This document shows, piece after piece, positions 25,707 through 33,389 of a DNA stretch of 64,000 nt. Source of the stretch: WHSW01 sp963729075 (GTDB lineage Bacteria > Actinomycetota > Thermoleophilia > Solirubrobacterales > 70-9); NCBI GenBank assembly GCA_963729075.1, contig CAVSMU010000012.1:1-64000 (forward strand). Reading direction: 5' to 3'. The stretch's first letter is position 1, and each line of letters opens with the position of its first letter. The translations under genes and the position numbers were made by a program. The notes beneath the pieces are model-generated. The model ran no database searches. It saw only the letters and a program-made list of their open reading frames with translations, and was not told where the DNA came from.

Positions 25707-27125
25707 GTGAGCGGCGCTTCACCTGAGGGGGGCCCTACCGTCCTGATCATGGCGGCGGGCGAGGGCACCCGGATGCGCTCGTCGCTGCCGAAGGTCCTGC
25801 ACCCCGTGTGCGGCCGTCCGATGGTCGCCTGGCCGGTGCTCGCCGCCCGCGATGCCGGCGCCGGCAGGGTGGCTGTGATCATCTCCCCCGATCGCGACCT
25901 CACGCCCGGCCTCCCGGACGGCACCGAGACGGTCGTCCAGCCCGAGCCCGACGGCACAGGCGGCGCCGTGCGCGCCGCGCACGACATCGTCCGCGATTCC
26001 GACACGGTCGTCGTCCTCTCCGGCGATCACCCGCTGATCAACGCCGAGATCATCTCGGCGCTGCTTGACACTCACTCCGCCGCCGGCGCCGGCGCCACCG
26101 TGATGACGGTCGAGCTCGACGACCCTGGCGCGTACGGGCGGATCGTCCGCGACGACGCCGGGGACATCGAGGGGATCGTCGAGACGAAGGACCCCTCCGG
26201 CGTCCCCGCGGACGTCCTGGCCATCCATGAGATCAACACCGGCACGTACGCGTTCGCCGCCGAGCCGCTGGTCGAGTGCCTCGATCAGTTGGAGAACGAC
26301 AACTCCGCCGGCGAGTACTACCTCGGCGACGTGCTGCCGATGCTGCGCGAGCAGGGCCTCCGCGTCGCAGCCCACAAATCCACCGACCCGAACGTCAACC
26401 TCGGCGTCAACAACCGCGCCGACCTCGCCCGAGTGACGGCCGAGGCTCGCCATCACATCCTCGAGCGCCACATGCTCGCGGGCGTCACCGTAGTCGACCC
26501 GGGCTCGACCTGGATCGACGCGGATGTCGAGATCGGAGCCGACACGACGATCGAGCCCGGCACCACCCTTCGCGGTGCGACGACGGTCGCCGCCGACGCC
26601 ATCATCGGCCCGCACACGACCGTGATCGACTCGCGCGTCGGCGTGGCCGCGCGCGTCCTGCACTCCTACCTCGTCGAGGCCGACGTCGGCGACGAGGCCA
26701 GGGTCGGCCCGTTCGCCTACCTGCGCCCGAACGCGGCGCTCGAGCAGGGGGCGAAGGCCGGCACCTTCGTCGAGATCAAGAACTCGCGCATCCGCGCAGG
26801 CGCCAAGGTCCCTCACCTCGCCTACGTCGGCGACGCCGAGATCGGGGCCGGCGCCAACGTCGGGGCGGGCGCCATCACCGCGAACTACGACGGACGGAAC
26901 AAGCACCCGACGAAGATCGGGGAAGGTGCGCGGATCTCCGTCAACACCTCCCTCGTTGCCCCGGTCACCGTCGGCGATGGCGCTTACACTGGCGCCGGTG
27001 CAGTGATCCGCGAGGACGTCCCGGACGGCGCGCTCGGGGTCTCCAGCAACGACCAACGCAACATCGAGGGCTACGCGGAGCAAAGATCGAGCGAGGCCGA
27101 AGAGGAAGACGGGGGCATGGACTGA
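25707..27125 (+). CDS. glmU: Bifunctional UDP-GlcNAc pyrophosphorylase / glucosamine-1-P acetyltransferase GlmU
   Basis: GlmU makes UDP-N-acetylglucosamine for peptidoglycan. The 472-aa product has the pyrophosphorylase signature LIMAAGEGTRMRSSLPKVLH at the N-terminus, the metal-binding VVVLSGDHPL, NTGTYAF, then a left-handed beta-helix with hexapeptide repeats (PFAYLRPNAALEQGAKAG, FVEIKNS, HLAYVGDAEIGAGANVGAG, ITANYDG). GTG at 25707 is chosen because homology starts there, although the frame is open 120 bp further up. Its TGA overlaps the ATG of prs (TGATG); glmU-prs is a classic bacterial pair. Confidence 0.96.
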   Translation: MSGASPEGGPTVLIMAAGEGTRMRSSLPKVLHPVCGRPMVAWPVLAARDAGAGRVAVIISPDRDLTPGLPDGTETVVQPEPDGTGGAVRAAHDIVRDSDTVVVLSGDHPLINAEIISALLDTHSAAGAGATVMTVELDDPGAYGRIVRDDAGDIEGIVETKDPSGVPADVLAIHEINTGTYAFAAEPLVECLDQLENDNSAGEYYLGDVLPMLREQGLRVAAHKSTDPNVNLGVNNRADLARVTAEARHHILERHMLAGVTVVDPGSTWIDADVEIGADTTIEPGTTLRGATTVAADAIIGPHTTVIDSRVGVAARVLHSYLVEADVGDEARVGPFAYLRPNAALEQGAKAGTFVEIKNSRIRAGAKVPHLAYVGDAEIGAGANVGAGAITANYDGRNKHPTKIGEGARISVNTSLVAPVTVGDGAYTGAGAVIREDVPDGALGVSSNDQRNIEGYAEQRSSEAEEEDGGMD

Positions 27126-28174
27126 TGAGCATGGTCGACGACAGGCCGCAGCTGAACGAGATGCCGCAGGTCGTGAGCTCGATCCCGCACGACTACACGA
27201 AGCGGATGATGGTCTTCGGCGGCCGCGCGTCGATGGAGCTCGCGGGGCGCATCGCCGGCAAGCTCGACGTCGACCTCGGTCAGGTCGACCTGCGCACATT
27301 CGCCGACGGCGAGGTCTACTGCCGCTACCAGGAATCGATCCGCGGCGCGGACATCTTCCTCGTCCAGTCGACGGCGGCCAATGCCGCGGAGGGCATGACC
27401 CCGAACGACGCGCTGATGGAGCTGATGGTCATGATCGACGCCGCCAAGGGCGCGTCCGCGCACCGGATCATCGCCGTGATGCCCTGGTACGGCTACTCGC
27501 GCCAGGACAAGAAGTCGGCGCCCCGCGAGCCGATCTCCGCCAGGGTGGTCGCCCAGTGCCTCGAGGCGGTGGGCGTCGACCGCGTGCTGACGATGGACCT
27601 CCACTCCGGCCAGGTGCAGGGCTTCTTCTCGAAGCCGGTGGACCACATGACCGCGATGCCGATGCTGACGCAGTACTTCATGGATCAGACCTGGGGAGAC
27701 GAGCTCGTGATCGTCTCGCCCGACGCGGGCCGGGTGAAGGTGGCGCGCAACTTCGCCCGCAAGATCGGCGTCCACTGGGCGGTGATGGAGAAGGAGCGCC
27801 CCGCCGCCCAGGTCGCCGAGATCGGCTACGTCGTCGGCGACGTGCGCGGCAAGACCGCGGTCCTCGTCGACGACATGATCGACACCGCCGGCACCCTCTG
27901 CGCCGCCGCCAACACCGTGCTCGACGAGGGCGCCGCGCGGGTGATCGCATGCGCCACGCACGGCGTCTTCTCGGGCCCCGCGTACGAGCGGCTGGCCTAC
28001 GAGGCGTCGGGGATCGAGCGGATCGTCGTCACCGACACGATCCCGCTGCGCCCCGGCGCGCCGGACAACATCATCGTGCTCTCGGCCGCCCAGACCCTCG
28101 CCGACTCGATCCGCCGCATCTTCGGCGACGAGTCGGTCTCGGAGATCTTCGCGGGCGAGAATCAGCTCTTTTAG
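27125..28174 (+). CDS. prs: Ribose-phosphate pyrophosphokinase
   Basis: Prs makes PRPP from ribose 5-phosphate and ATP for purine, pyrimidine, His and Trp synthesis. The 349-aa product has FADGEVYCRYQESIRGADIF, MPWYGYSRQDKKSAPREPIS (the flexible loop), LHSGQVQGFF, VIVSPDAGRVKVARNF and the PRPP-loop VLVDDMIDTAGTLC. The start overlaps glmU. The last 18 bases, including the stop, are repeated 4.9 kb downstream at 33032-33049, which marks prs as the probable integration site of the accessory island that follows. Confidence 0.96.
   Translation: MSMVDDRPQLNEMPQVVSSIPHDYTKRMMVFGGRASMELAGRIAGKLDVDLGQVDLRTFADGEVYCRYQESIRGADIFLVQSTAANAAEGMTPNDALMELMVMIDAAKGASAHRIIAVMPWYGYSRQDKKSAPREPISARVVAQCLEAVGVDRVLTMDLHSGQVQGFFSKPVDHMTAMPMLTQYFMDQTWGDELVIVSPDAGRVKVARNFARKIGVHWAVMEKERPAAQVAEIGYVVGDVRGKTAVLVDDMIDTAGTLCAAANTVLDEGAARVIACATHGVFSGPAYERLAYEASGIERIVVTDTIPLRPGAPDNIIVLSAAQTLADSIRRIFGDESVSEIFAGENQLF
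28157..28174. repeat. Left attachment-like repeat (3' end of prs)
   Basis: GAGAATCAGCTCTTTTAG, the last codons and stop of prs. It matches GATAATCAGCTCTTCTAG at 33032-33049 in 16 of 18 positions, same orientation. No genes with core functions lie between the two copies. Confidence 0.6.
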
Positions 28175-28421
28175 TGTTCTTGGCTCTGTGAGCGGGATTG
28201 CGCCCGATTTGCGCACGAAATGCTCACGAGCGGGAGCTAAGGCCGATCCAAGCCAGCGTCATCGCCGACCTTGTAAGCGCCGGCAAGCCTTGACGAAGCA
28301 ACGAAGGGCCCCGATCTCGCCGACCTCAGCCTCGCCGAGCTGAAGGCGTACGGCGACGAGCTGATGAAGGGCGTCATCAAGCCGCCGATCAGGTTCGAGA
28401 GCTTCAGGCCTGATGCTTGGC
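28175..28421. other. Left end of the island, no intact gene
   Basis: About 250 bp after the prs stop hold the inner repeat (28210-28232) and two short open pieces on the plus strand that are not complete genes: CARNAHERELRPIQASVIAD up to a TGA near 28290, and LADLSLAELKAYGDELMKGV at about 28318-28380. The first recurs as CARNAHER at 32900. I do not recognise either. Confidence 0.4.
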
Positions 28422-28820
28422 CTACTCCGAAAGCCCGGCGGCTTCGAGGGCTTCGCCACGGTCCCGATAGACCTTGAAGCGCACGACCAACCGGTCCCGA
28501 ATCGTGAACTCGTGCGCGGCGAGGATCTCTACCGGTGCACCGCTGCCCTGCCCCGTGGCCGAGACGCGCACGAAGACGAGCACCCGCTCGTCATCCACAT
28601 CGAAGTAGCACTCCGGCTCGAAACTGATCGGGGAACCGCTCCAGGGTCCGCTATCGCGAAAGCGCCGGAGCTCCTCGACGCCCCTCACGATCGGCGTGTC
28701 AGGGTAAGTTGCGGTGAAGTCGAACTCCGCATCGACGGCGACCTTGCCGGAGGCTCCGGCAGTCAGACCGCGCGGGTCCGCGTAGACACTGCGCACAAGC
28801 TCCACGTTCTCCTCCGACAT
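28422..28820 (-). CDS. SnoaL-like / NTF2-fold protein (tandem copy 1)
   Basis: A 132-aa NTF2-like barrel protein. MSEENVELVRSVY at the start and GEALEAAGLSE at the end are the hallmark ends of the SnoaL-like family that is very common in Thermoleophilia. Inner segments fit the fold: VAVDAEFDFTATYPDTPIVR, VEELRRFRDSG and VPVEILAAHEFTIRDRLVVRF. Family members act as small-molecule hydrolases or isomerases or as ligand-binding barrels; the substrate is unknown. It is the last of three adjacent genes on this strand, 3 bp (GCG) after the preceding stop. Confidence 0.85.
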   Translation of the reverse strand: MSEENVELVRSVYADPRGLTAGASGKVAVDAEFDFTATYPDTPIVRGVEELRRFRDSGPWSGSPISFEPECYFDVDDERVLVFVRVSATGQGSGAPVEILAAHEFTIRDRLVVRFKVYRDRGEALEAAGLSE

Positions 28821-28823
28821 CGC

Positions 28824-29222
28824 CTACTCCGACAGCCCGGCGTCCTCGAGCGCCTTCTCCACGTCTACGTAGGTTCGGCCTTTCGAAACCTGGCCGCCTC
28901 GGAACTCGAAGAGCATCGCGAGCCTCGCCCTGACCTCGGCACCCGTTCCGCGCGCACGTGCCGACAGCTGCCCAATCGCCACCACCCGGTCGCCCGCATC
29001 ATGAAGCGCTTCAGCGTCAAACCGAAGCTCCTCCCAGCTCTCGTCGTTGTCGGCCCCAAGGGCCGCAAACGCTCCCGGCCCCCGGTAGACCGTACCCTCG
29101 ATCTCAGCGCGCAAGGGCACGATCTCAACATCGTCCGTCGAGTGTGCCTGCGCGGCCTCGGCGTCGCGGGCGTTGAACCACTCGACCATCCTGCGCGCGA
29201 GCTCGACGTTCTCCTGCGACAT
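28824..29222 (-). CDS. SnoaL-like / NTF2-fold protein (tandem copy 2)
   Basis: A 132-aa paralog of its neighbours: MSQENVELARRMVEWFNARD, DVEIVPLRAEIEGTVYRGPG, a conserved FDAEALHDAGDRVVAIGQL, GAEVRARLAMLFEFRGG and KALEDAGLSE at the end. The ATG is preceded by TAG-GCG, the end of copy 3, the same three-base junction as between copies 1 and 2, so the array arose by tandem duplication and is probably read as one transcript. There is no frame damage. The enzymatic role, if any, is unknown. Confidence 0.85.
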   Translation of the reverse strand: MSQENVELARRMVEWFNARDAEAAQAHSTDDVEIVPLRAEIEGTVYRGPGAFAALGADNDESWEELRFDAEALHDAGDRVVAIGQLSARARGTGAEVRARLAMLFEFRGGQVSKGRTYVDVEKALEDAGLSE

Positions 29223-29225
29223 CGC

Positions 29226-29634
29226 CTACTCCGACAGCCCGGCGGCTTCGAGGGCCTGTTCACGGGTCGCGTACTCGTGGCCACGCGCGATCTTCCCGTC
29301 GCGGATGGTGAAGACCGTCCAGTTGGCCGAATCCGTTTCAACGCCGCTGAGCCGGGCGCGTCCGCCGTACCGCTCAGCTGTGAACACGGTGACCCCACCG
29401 GCGTCGATCAGTTCCACCAGCTCCATCCAGAACCCGTCGAACATGTCGATCCAGTCCTGAAGCCATGCCCGCACGGCGTCCTTGCCGTGACACGGACCGT
29501 GCCATCAGGTCGCCAGTACCTGCGAGGACGCGGTACTCGACGTCGTCGGTGAAGTGCTCCATGAACCGATCAAGCCCTCCACGGGCAAACGCCTCATAGG
29601 CCGCCTTCACGATCTCGACGTTCTCCTGCGACAT
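29226..29634 (-). pseudogene. SnoaL-like / NTF2-fold protein (tandem copy 3), frameshifted
   Basis: The N-terminal half (MSQENVEIVKAAYEAFARGG, HFTDDVEYRVLAGTGD) starts at ATG 29634. Near 29495 the frame changes by one base and the rest of the domain continues as GPCHGKDAVRAWLQDWIDMF, ELIDAGGVTVFTAERYGG, NWTVFTIRDGKIARGHEYAT and QALEAAGLSE to the stop at 29226. Every part of the domain is present, so a single indel has broken it. It is the first gene of the array; its 5' flank recurs near 30550 in front of a ten-codon fourth remnant. Confidence 0.75.
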
Positions 29635-29654
29635 CGCGCGCGCAGTATCTCGCG

Positions 29655-30037
29655 TCGCCCACCAGGGTTTCCGTCAGTTCACGGCGTCTCGCTCGGATCG
29701 TCGCTCTTTCCAAAACGACGAGCTGCCGGACGTTGCGCGCGATCGGCGCCGCCAAGGGGCAGCCTTGGAGACGGCGCCGTCACGCAGCGGGAGTCACCGC
29801 GCGCTTCCTGCGAAGGAACCTGCCAGCGACCTGTTTCCCGCGCCACTCCGTCTTCCCGCCAAACGGCCTGGAAAACAAGCTTCGACGCCTGAGCAGGGTT
29901 TTTTGAACGGCGCAGCGATTAGATCGTCGCCTAGCGCGCCGCGCAAAAACGCCATGGGCCCGAGACTCGAGGCGACCGGCGGCTCGATAGACGCCCTACT
30001 GCCTCAGCCCGGGCGCCCCTCTGTCGTCTCGTTCTCG
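29655..30037. other. Gene-free stretch inside the island
   Basis: About 380 bp between the start of the SnoaL array and the end of the AOC-like gene. Base composition is lower in G+C than the core. ORFs here are short or shadows; a GGTTTTTTG run at 29898-29906 is the only notable string. I see no RNA gene or known motif. Confidence 0.4.
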
Positions 30038-30042
30038 TTAGC

Positions 30043-30468
30043 TCACCAAGTCGAAGTGGAGCTTGTCCGTCCTCCGGCTCTGGCGAGGAGCAGCACCTTG
30101 CCGGCGACGCCGTTGAAATCACCGGTTCCGCCGACGACGTTGAGCCTGTTATCGCCCCGCCCGATATCGCCCCGGACGCGGATATCGCCGAAGCCACCGA
30201 TCTCGCCATTGAGGTGAACGACGGCGCGGCACCTGAGCTTGCGGTGCGGTGCCTCCCTGCATATCCCCTTGTCGCGACCCACGTGGTTGTCGCGGTTGTG
30301 TGGCTGGAGCAGCTTGGACTTGAAGCGGAAGGCGTGCTCGCCAACTGGCCCACCCGACACCTGCTTTTCGATCACGCTGAAGTGACGGTCGAACGATGCG
30401 GAGGCCGGGATCGCGAGCATGGCGACGCCGAGCGTCGCGATAACCCCGGCCAGAACGAACTTGCGCAT
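30043..30468 (-). CDS. Secreted AOC-like (allene oxide cyclase/dirigent barrel) protein, frameshifted at its C-terminus
   Basis: ATG at 30468 gives a Sec signal peptide (MRKFVLAGVIATLGVAMLAI, cleavage near ASA-SFDRHF). The mature part has the barrel pattern of the AOC-like family: GEHAFRFKSKLLQPHNRDNH, RCRAVVHLNGEIGGFGDIRV, and NRLNVVGGTGDFNGVAGKVL. Family members end in a KLHFDLV-type strand; here that text (DKLHFDLVS, stop at 30038) is in the next frame, so one base has been gained or lost near 30065. The literal frame ends in GGRTSSTSTW. The role of bacterial members is unknown. Belongs to the island. Confidence 0.7.
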   Translation of the reverse strand: MRKFVLAGVIATLGVAMLAIPASASFDRHFSVIEKQVSGGPVGEHAFRFKSKLLQPHNRDNHVGRDKGICREAPHRKLRCRAVVHLNGEIGGFGDIRVRGDIGRGDNRLNVVGGTGDFNGVAGKVLLLARAGGRTSSTSTW

Positions 30469-30531
30469 GGATGCCTCCTCAGGAGAAGGAACGCTGGGAG
30501 GGTTCGACCGTATTCCGTGGGGGTCTGGGCG

Positions 30532-30580
30532 TCAAGTCGCCTTAACGCTCTCCTGCGACATCGCCCGCACAGTATCTCGC
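30532..30580 (-). pseudogene. Ten-codon remnant of a fourth SnoaL gene with its 5' flank
   Basis: Bases 30550-30580 match 29623-29653 in 29 of 31 positions: the first codons of a SnoaL gene (MSQE) and the 19 bases before them. The copy reads MSQESVKAT then TGA. The match stops at 30580, exactly where the next, phage-like remnant begins. Confidence 0.65.
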
Positions 30581-30585
30581 TGGAG

Positions 30586-31209
30586 GGACGGGGGGCCTGC
30601 GAGGTCCCCCGCTGTGGGGCACGGGTCCACGGCAACGGCTTGTGCCGTCGCCATTACGACGAGGACCGCTACCTGCAGACCACCGGTAGGAGCCCCGAGG
30701 CCGTCGCGGAAGCGCAGCGCGAGCAGGCGATCGAGGGCGAGCTCACCCTGGGCTGTGTGGCCGAGTGGCGCTCCCCATACGGCACGAACTCGATGTTCGC
30801 GACCGACGAGGAGCGCCGGGCGGCGTGGGAGGAGCGCCGCGAGGCGTTGATGGTCAACTACCTCACCCCGCCGCTGCTGCCCGGTCACCGACCCTTCGCC
30901 TGGTGGCGCTACGAGGCAGGTCGCCCGCATCACCTAACCGAACACCCCCGCCGCTCGACTTCGAGACGCCCCAAGACGAGCGCGCCGAGGCGCTCGACGA
31001 GTACGAGATCGAGCCCTTGGCGTGGATGGCGGCTCACGGCCACCTGACCGACGGCGGAGCTGGCGATGATCGCCGAGCGAGCGAGCGAGACGCGGCCCCG
31101 GATCGGCACCCCCGCCGAGCACATCGGATCGGGCGGCGTCGACCGGGCCGACCGCCGGGCGGTGAAGCTCTATGAGGCTGTTTGGCGGGCTCAAAAGCCA
31201 TCCGGCTGA
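30586..31209 (+). pseudogene. Phage-like zinc-finger / terminase-small-like remnant, frameshifted twice
   Basis: Frame 1 carries GACEVPRCGARVHGNGLCRR (a C-x4-C..C-x2-H zinc knob), then GELTLGCVAEW, and HRPFAWWRYEAGRPHHLTEH. Near 30950 it passes to another frame (PPLDFETPQDERAEALDEYE..EPLAWMAAHGHLT), and near 31053 back to frame 1 (AELAMIAERASETRPRIGTP, HIGSGGVDRADRRAVKLYEA, stop 31209). The end resembles small phage or terminase-linked proteins of actinobacteria. There is no start codon; the 5' end meets the SnoaL remnant. The assignment as phage-derived is an inference from the zinc and WWRYEAGR motifs. Confidence 0.5.
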
Positions 31210-31304
31210 AATCCCGCCTCTCGGCCGCCGCGGGCCTTAGCCTGCCCGGCGTGTCGACGAGATTGAGCGGAGGCGGATGCCGCCGTCCTGGTTCCTGAAG
31301 CCGA

Positions 31305-31649
31305 TCAGTCGAGGACGTTCACCATCTGGTCGATCGCCGTGAACTTCATCATCCGCGCGACCTGGCCGTCGCCGAGCCGCATCCCGAGTCGCTTGCCGTC
31401 GCTGGCGGACCGTCGCTCCGCGACGAGGAGCACGCGCAGACCGCACGAGTCGATGAAGGTGACCGCGGACAGATCGAGGATGATCTGCGCGGCGTCGGAT
31501 TGTTCCGCTCGCAGAAGCGCGGCCTCCAACTCCGGCGCGTTGGCCATGTCGATCTCGCCGTAAGCCGCGAGCGTCACGGTCTCGCCGACTCGGCCTTCGA
31601 CGATCTGCAGATCGCCTGGGAGATAAACCGTCTCGTCCTGGGTGTTCAT
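31305..31649 (-). CDS. STAS-domain protein, anti-sigma factor antagonist-like
   Basis: A 114-aa single STAS domain: ETVTLAAYGEIDMANAPELE, then QIILDLSAVTFIDSCGLRVL with the Ser (DSCGLR) that partner anti-sigma kinases phosphorylate in SpoIIAA/RsbV proteins. The C-terminus (RLGDGQVARMMKFTAIDQMV) completes the fold. ATG at 31649 is preferred over GTG at 31664. No anti-sigma kinase or sigma factor gene is nearby, so its partner is elsewhere. It lies inside the island. Confidence 0.85.
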   Translation of the reverse strand: MNTQDETVYLPGDLQIVEGRVGETVTLAAYGEIDMANAPELEAALLRAEQSDAAQIILDLSAVTFIDSCGLRVLLVAERRSASDGKRLGMRLGDGQVARMMKFTAIDQMVNVLD

Positions 31650-31947
31650 CGAGACCCCAATCACTCAAAGGTTCATTTCGCTGTGGCGCGGAACCGAGAG
31701 CCGTCCGCCACCCGAGTGACGGGCGGCCCGTCTTCCGCGCGAGTCGGTCTCGGCCTTGCTCTCGGCGTGCCGACCGGTGAGGGGAAATTTAGGATCGCTG
31801 CTACCGGATGTCAACCCCCGTCGACGCCTGCGTCGCGTTGGCGATGGGCGGTCTCAGCGCTGCTGGTCGGGGACCAGCGGCCGAAGCTCGCGGTCGCGTT
31901 CGCATGAGCAGCTTCGAGGTCTCGTCGGCGCCGACTAAGGTGTCCGC

Positions 31948-32400
31948 GTGGTTTCGCTTCGCCCGCTCAGCGAATCGAATCGTCAAGCGGTCGAGGCTTT
32001 GCGCGTATCGCCGAACCAAGAGCAATTCGTCAGCAGCGTCGCCGACTCGTTGCGCGAAGCCGCCGAACACCCGGACGCTCGCGCGTTGTACTGGGCGGTT
32101 TATGTCGAAGACACGCCGGTCGGGTTCGTGATGATCGCCGACGAGGTCAGAAGTCCCGAGTACATACCGCACTACCTCTGGAAGCTCCTCATTGACGAGC
32201 GTTACCAGCGACAAGGCTTTGGCGCTGCCACGCTCGACCTGATCGTCGAGTACTTCCGTGGCCGACCCGGAGTCGAGGTGCTGAACACGAGCGCCGCCGA
32301 CGGCGACGGCAGCCCCCTCGCCTTCTACGAGCGCTACGGCTTTGAGCGCACCGGTGAAGTGGTTGACGATGAGGTGCGGCTTCGGCTCAGGCTCCGCTAG
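31948..32400 (+). CDS. GNAT family N-acetyltransferase
   Basis: A 150-aa acetyl-CoA-dependent acetyltransferase. VSLRPLSESNRQAVEALRVS starts the fold; ALYWAVYVEDTPVGFVMIAD is the central strand; LWKLLIDERYQRQGFGAATL holds the acetyl-CoA pyrophosphate loop RQGFGA; SPLAFYERYGFERTGEVVDD is the last helix-strand. The pattern resembles PaiA/BltD-type polyamine acetyltransferases, but substrate is not certain. GTG at 31948 with AAGG eight bases upstream. Within the island and undamaged. Confidence 0.88.
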   Translation: MVSLRPLSESNRQAVEALRVSPNQEQFVSSVADSLREAAEHPDARALYWAVYVEDTPVGFVMIADEVRSPEYIPHYLWKLLIDERYQRQGFGAATLDLIVEYFRGRPGVEVLNTSAADGDGSPLAFYERYGFERTGEVVDDEVRLRLRLR

Positions 32401-32482
32401 ACCCGGCTCGGCCAGCTCGGGTCGGTTCCCCGGCGTGACAGAGACCCGCTGCTTCTGGTGCGGCTGCGAGCCGCGCCATCGA

Positions 32483-32504
32483 AACGTCCCGACGTCGGGA
32501 CGTT
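32483..32504. repeat. Perfect 22-bp palindrome
   Basis: AACGTCCCGAC followed directly by its complement GTCGGGACGTT, no loop. The arm shares AACGTCCCG with the tandem palindromes at 15594-15701. It lies 83 bp after the GNAT stop in a 220-bp stretch with no convincing gene. Confidence 0.8.
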
Positions 32505-32621
32505 CCGGCGGGTACGGACGCCCGCTCGGCCCTCTCAGCCGCTTAGACGCGCTCTTCCGGGGCTCTGGGAGGCCCTCGCAGTCCGGTTTTTCTGAGGAGG
32601 AGGCCGGGCGACCGTGAAGCG

Positions 32622-32828
32622 CTAGGAGGCTTGCCCTAAGTGCTTGCGCCAGTCCGAATCGATGCGGTCGAGCATCATGACGAACCCGGCCCAGCCCACG
32701 TTCTCGGCCCGTAGGTAGTACTCGCGAGGCCCGTAGTGTCGGATCTCGACCTCCTGCGGGCTCTCCTCGAGCTCGCCGATGATCTCGCGCCCGCGGTCGT
32801 CGTATGGGATCAGGTTCACAACCGCCAC
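32622..32828 (-). CDS. Hypothetical 68-aa protein
   Basis: ATG at 32828 opens MAVVNLIPYDDRGREIIGEL..PQEVEIRHYGPREYYLRAENVG, WAGFVMMLDRIDSDWRKHLG. The sequence has the charge pattern and amino-acid use of a real, soluble small protein and good GC3, but no known domain. It sits near the right end of the island, before the inner repeat at 32899. Confidence 0.5.
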   Translation of the reverse strand: MAVVNLIPYDDRGREIIGELEESPQEVEIRHYGPREYYLRAENVGWAGFVMMLDRIDSDWRKHLGQAS

Positions 32829-33031
32829 AAGGGCCGATGGTACTCCCGGCGGACGCTTGCGGCCGGGTGCCTGCCTTGATGATTGCCCGGGCGCTAAATG
32901 CGCACGGAATGCGCACGAACGTATGCGTACGAGACGACACAGCGCATCATGGCAGCAACGGTCGGGTCGGCGAAACCCCTGCTAACCGCGCAAGACGCGA
33001 TACGCCCCAACACGCGCCGTCACGTGCGGCA

Positions 33032-33049
33032 GATAATCAGCTCTTCTAG
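33032..33049. repeat. Right attachment-like repeat (copy of the prs 3' end)
   Basis: GATAATCAGCTCTTCTAG, 16 of 18 identical to the last 18 bases of prs at 28157-28174. It is not part of an intact gene here. Confidence 0.6.
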
Positions 33050-33389
33050 GGCAGGAGCGCCTTAGCGGCTTGAACAAGCCATCCGGGCGCGGTGTGCGCC
33101 AGTAGATGCGCCAGTCAGCACCAAAGTCGCCCCTTCGTCCGCCCCCTTTTCCCCCGTTTGCATGGGGTGTAAATCGGCCCGATAGCCTCTGACACAAACC
33201 GCACTTCCGGTCTAGGGTCGCACGACCACCAGAGACCGGCTCCGGGGAAAGGACGCTCGGGGCTAAAAAAAGGGGGAACCTCGCATGGACGCACGGCACG
33301 CACGGATCGCAACGCCGGAACGGAAGCCGGAAAGCCACGAACGGCGCGGCGGTCCACTCGCCACCAACGCCCGGATGGCAGGAGTAGTC
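33050..33389. other. Intergenic region upstream of the haloperoxidase
   Basis: About 340 bp. Notable strings are GCATGGGGTGTAAAT and TCTAGGGTCGCACG (possible promoter pieces) and an A-run followed by GGGGGAACC at 33265-33280. ATG at 33285 opens the same frame as the haloperoxidase, 35 codons before its signal peptide. No other gene recognised. Confidence 0.35.

Larger units (their letters stand above)
28157..33049. mobile_element. Decayed genomic island inserted at the end of prs
   Basis: The segment is bounded by direct repeats of the prs 3' end. A second direct-repeat pair lies just inside, beginning TGCGCACGRAATGCKCACGA at 28210-28232 and 32899-32921 (20 of 23 identical), as expected for recombinase arm sites. 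The contents are accessory: tandem SnoaL genes, a secreted AOC-like protein, a phage-like zinc/terminase remnant, STAS and GNAT genes, most with frame breaks. No integrase is recognisable, so the element is probably immobile. The core order (prs, then rplY-pth) resumes only well after it. Confidence 0.55.

Noticed and set aside
28175..33031. Integrase or transposase in the prs island
   Set aside because: No ORF shows tyrosine or serine recombinase motifs or a DDE pattern; the element is defined by repeats only.
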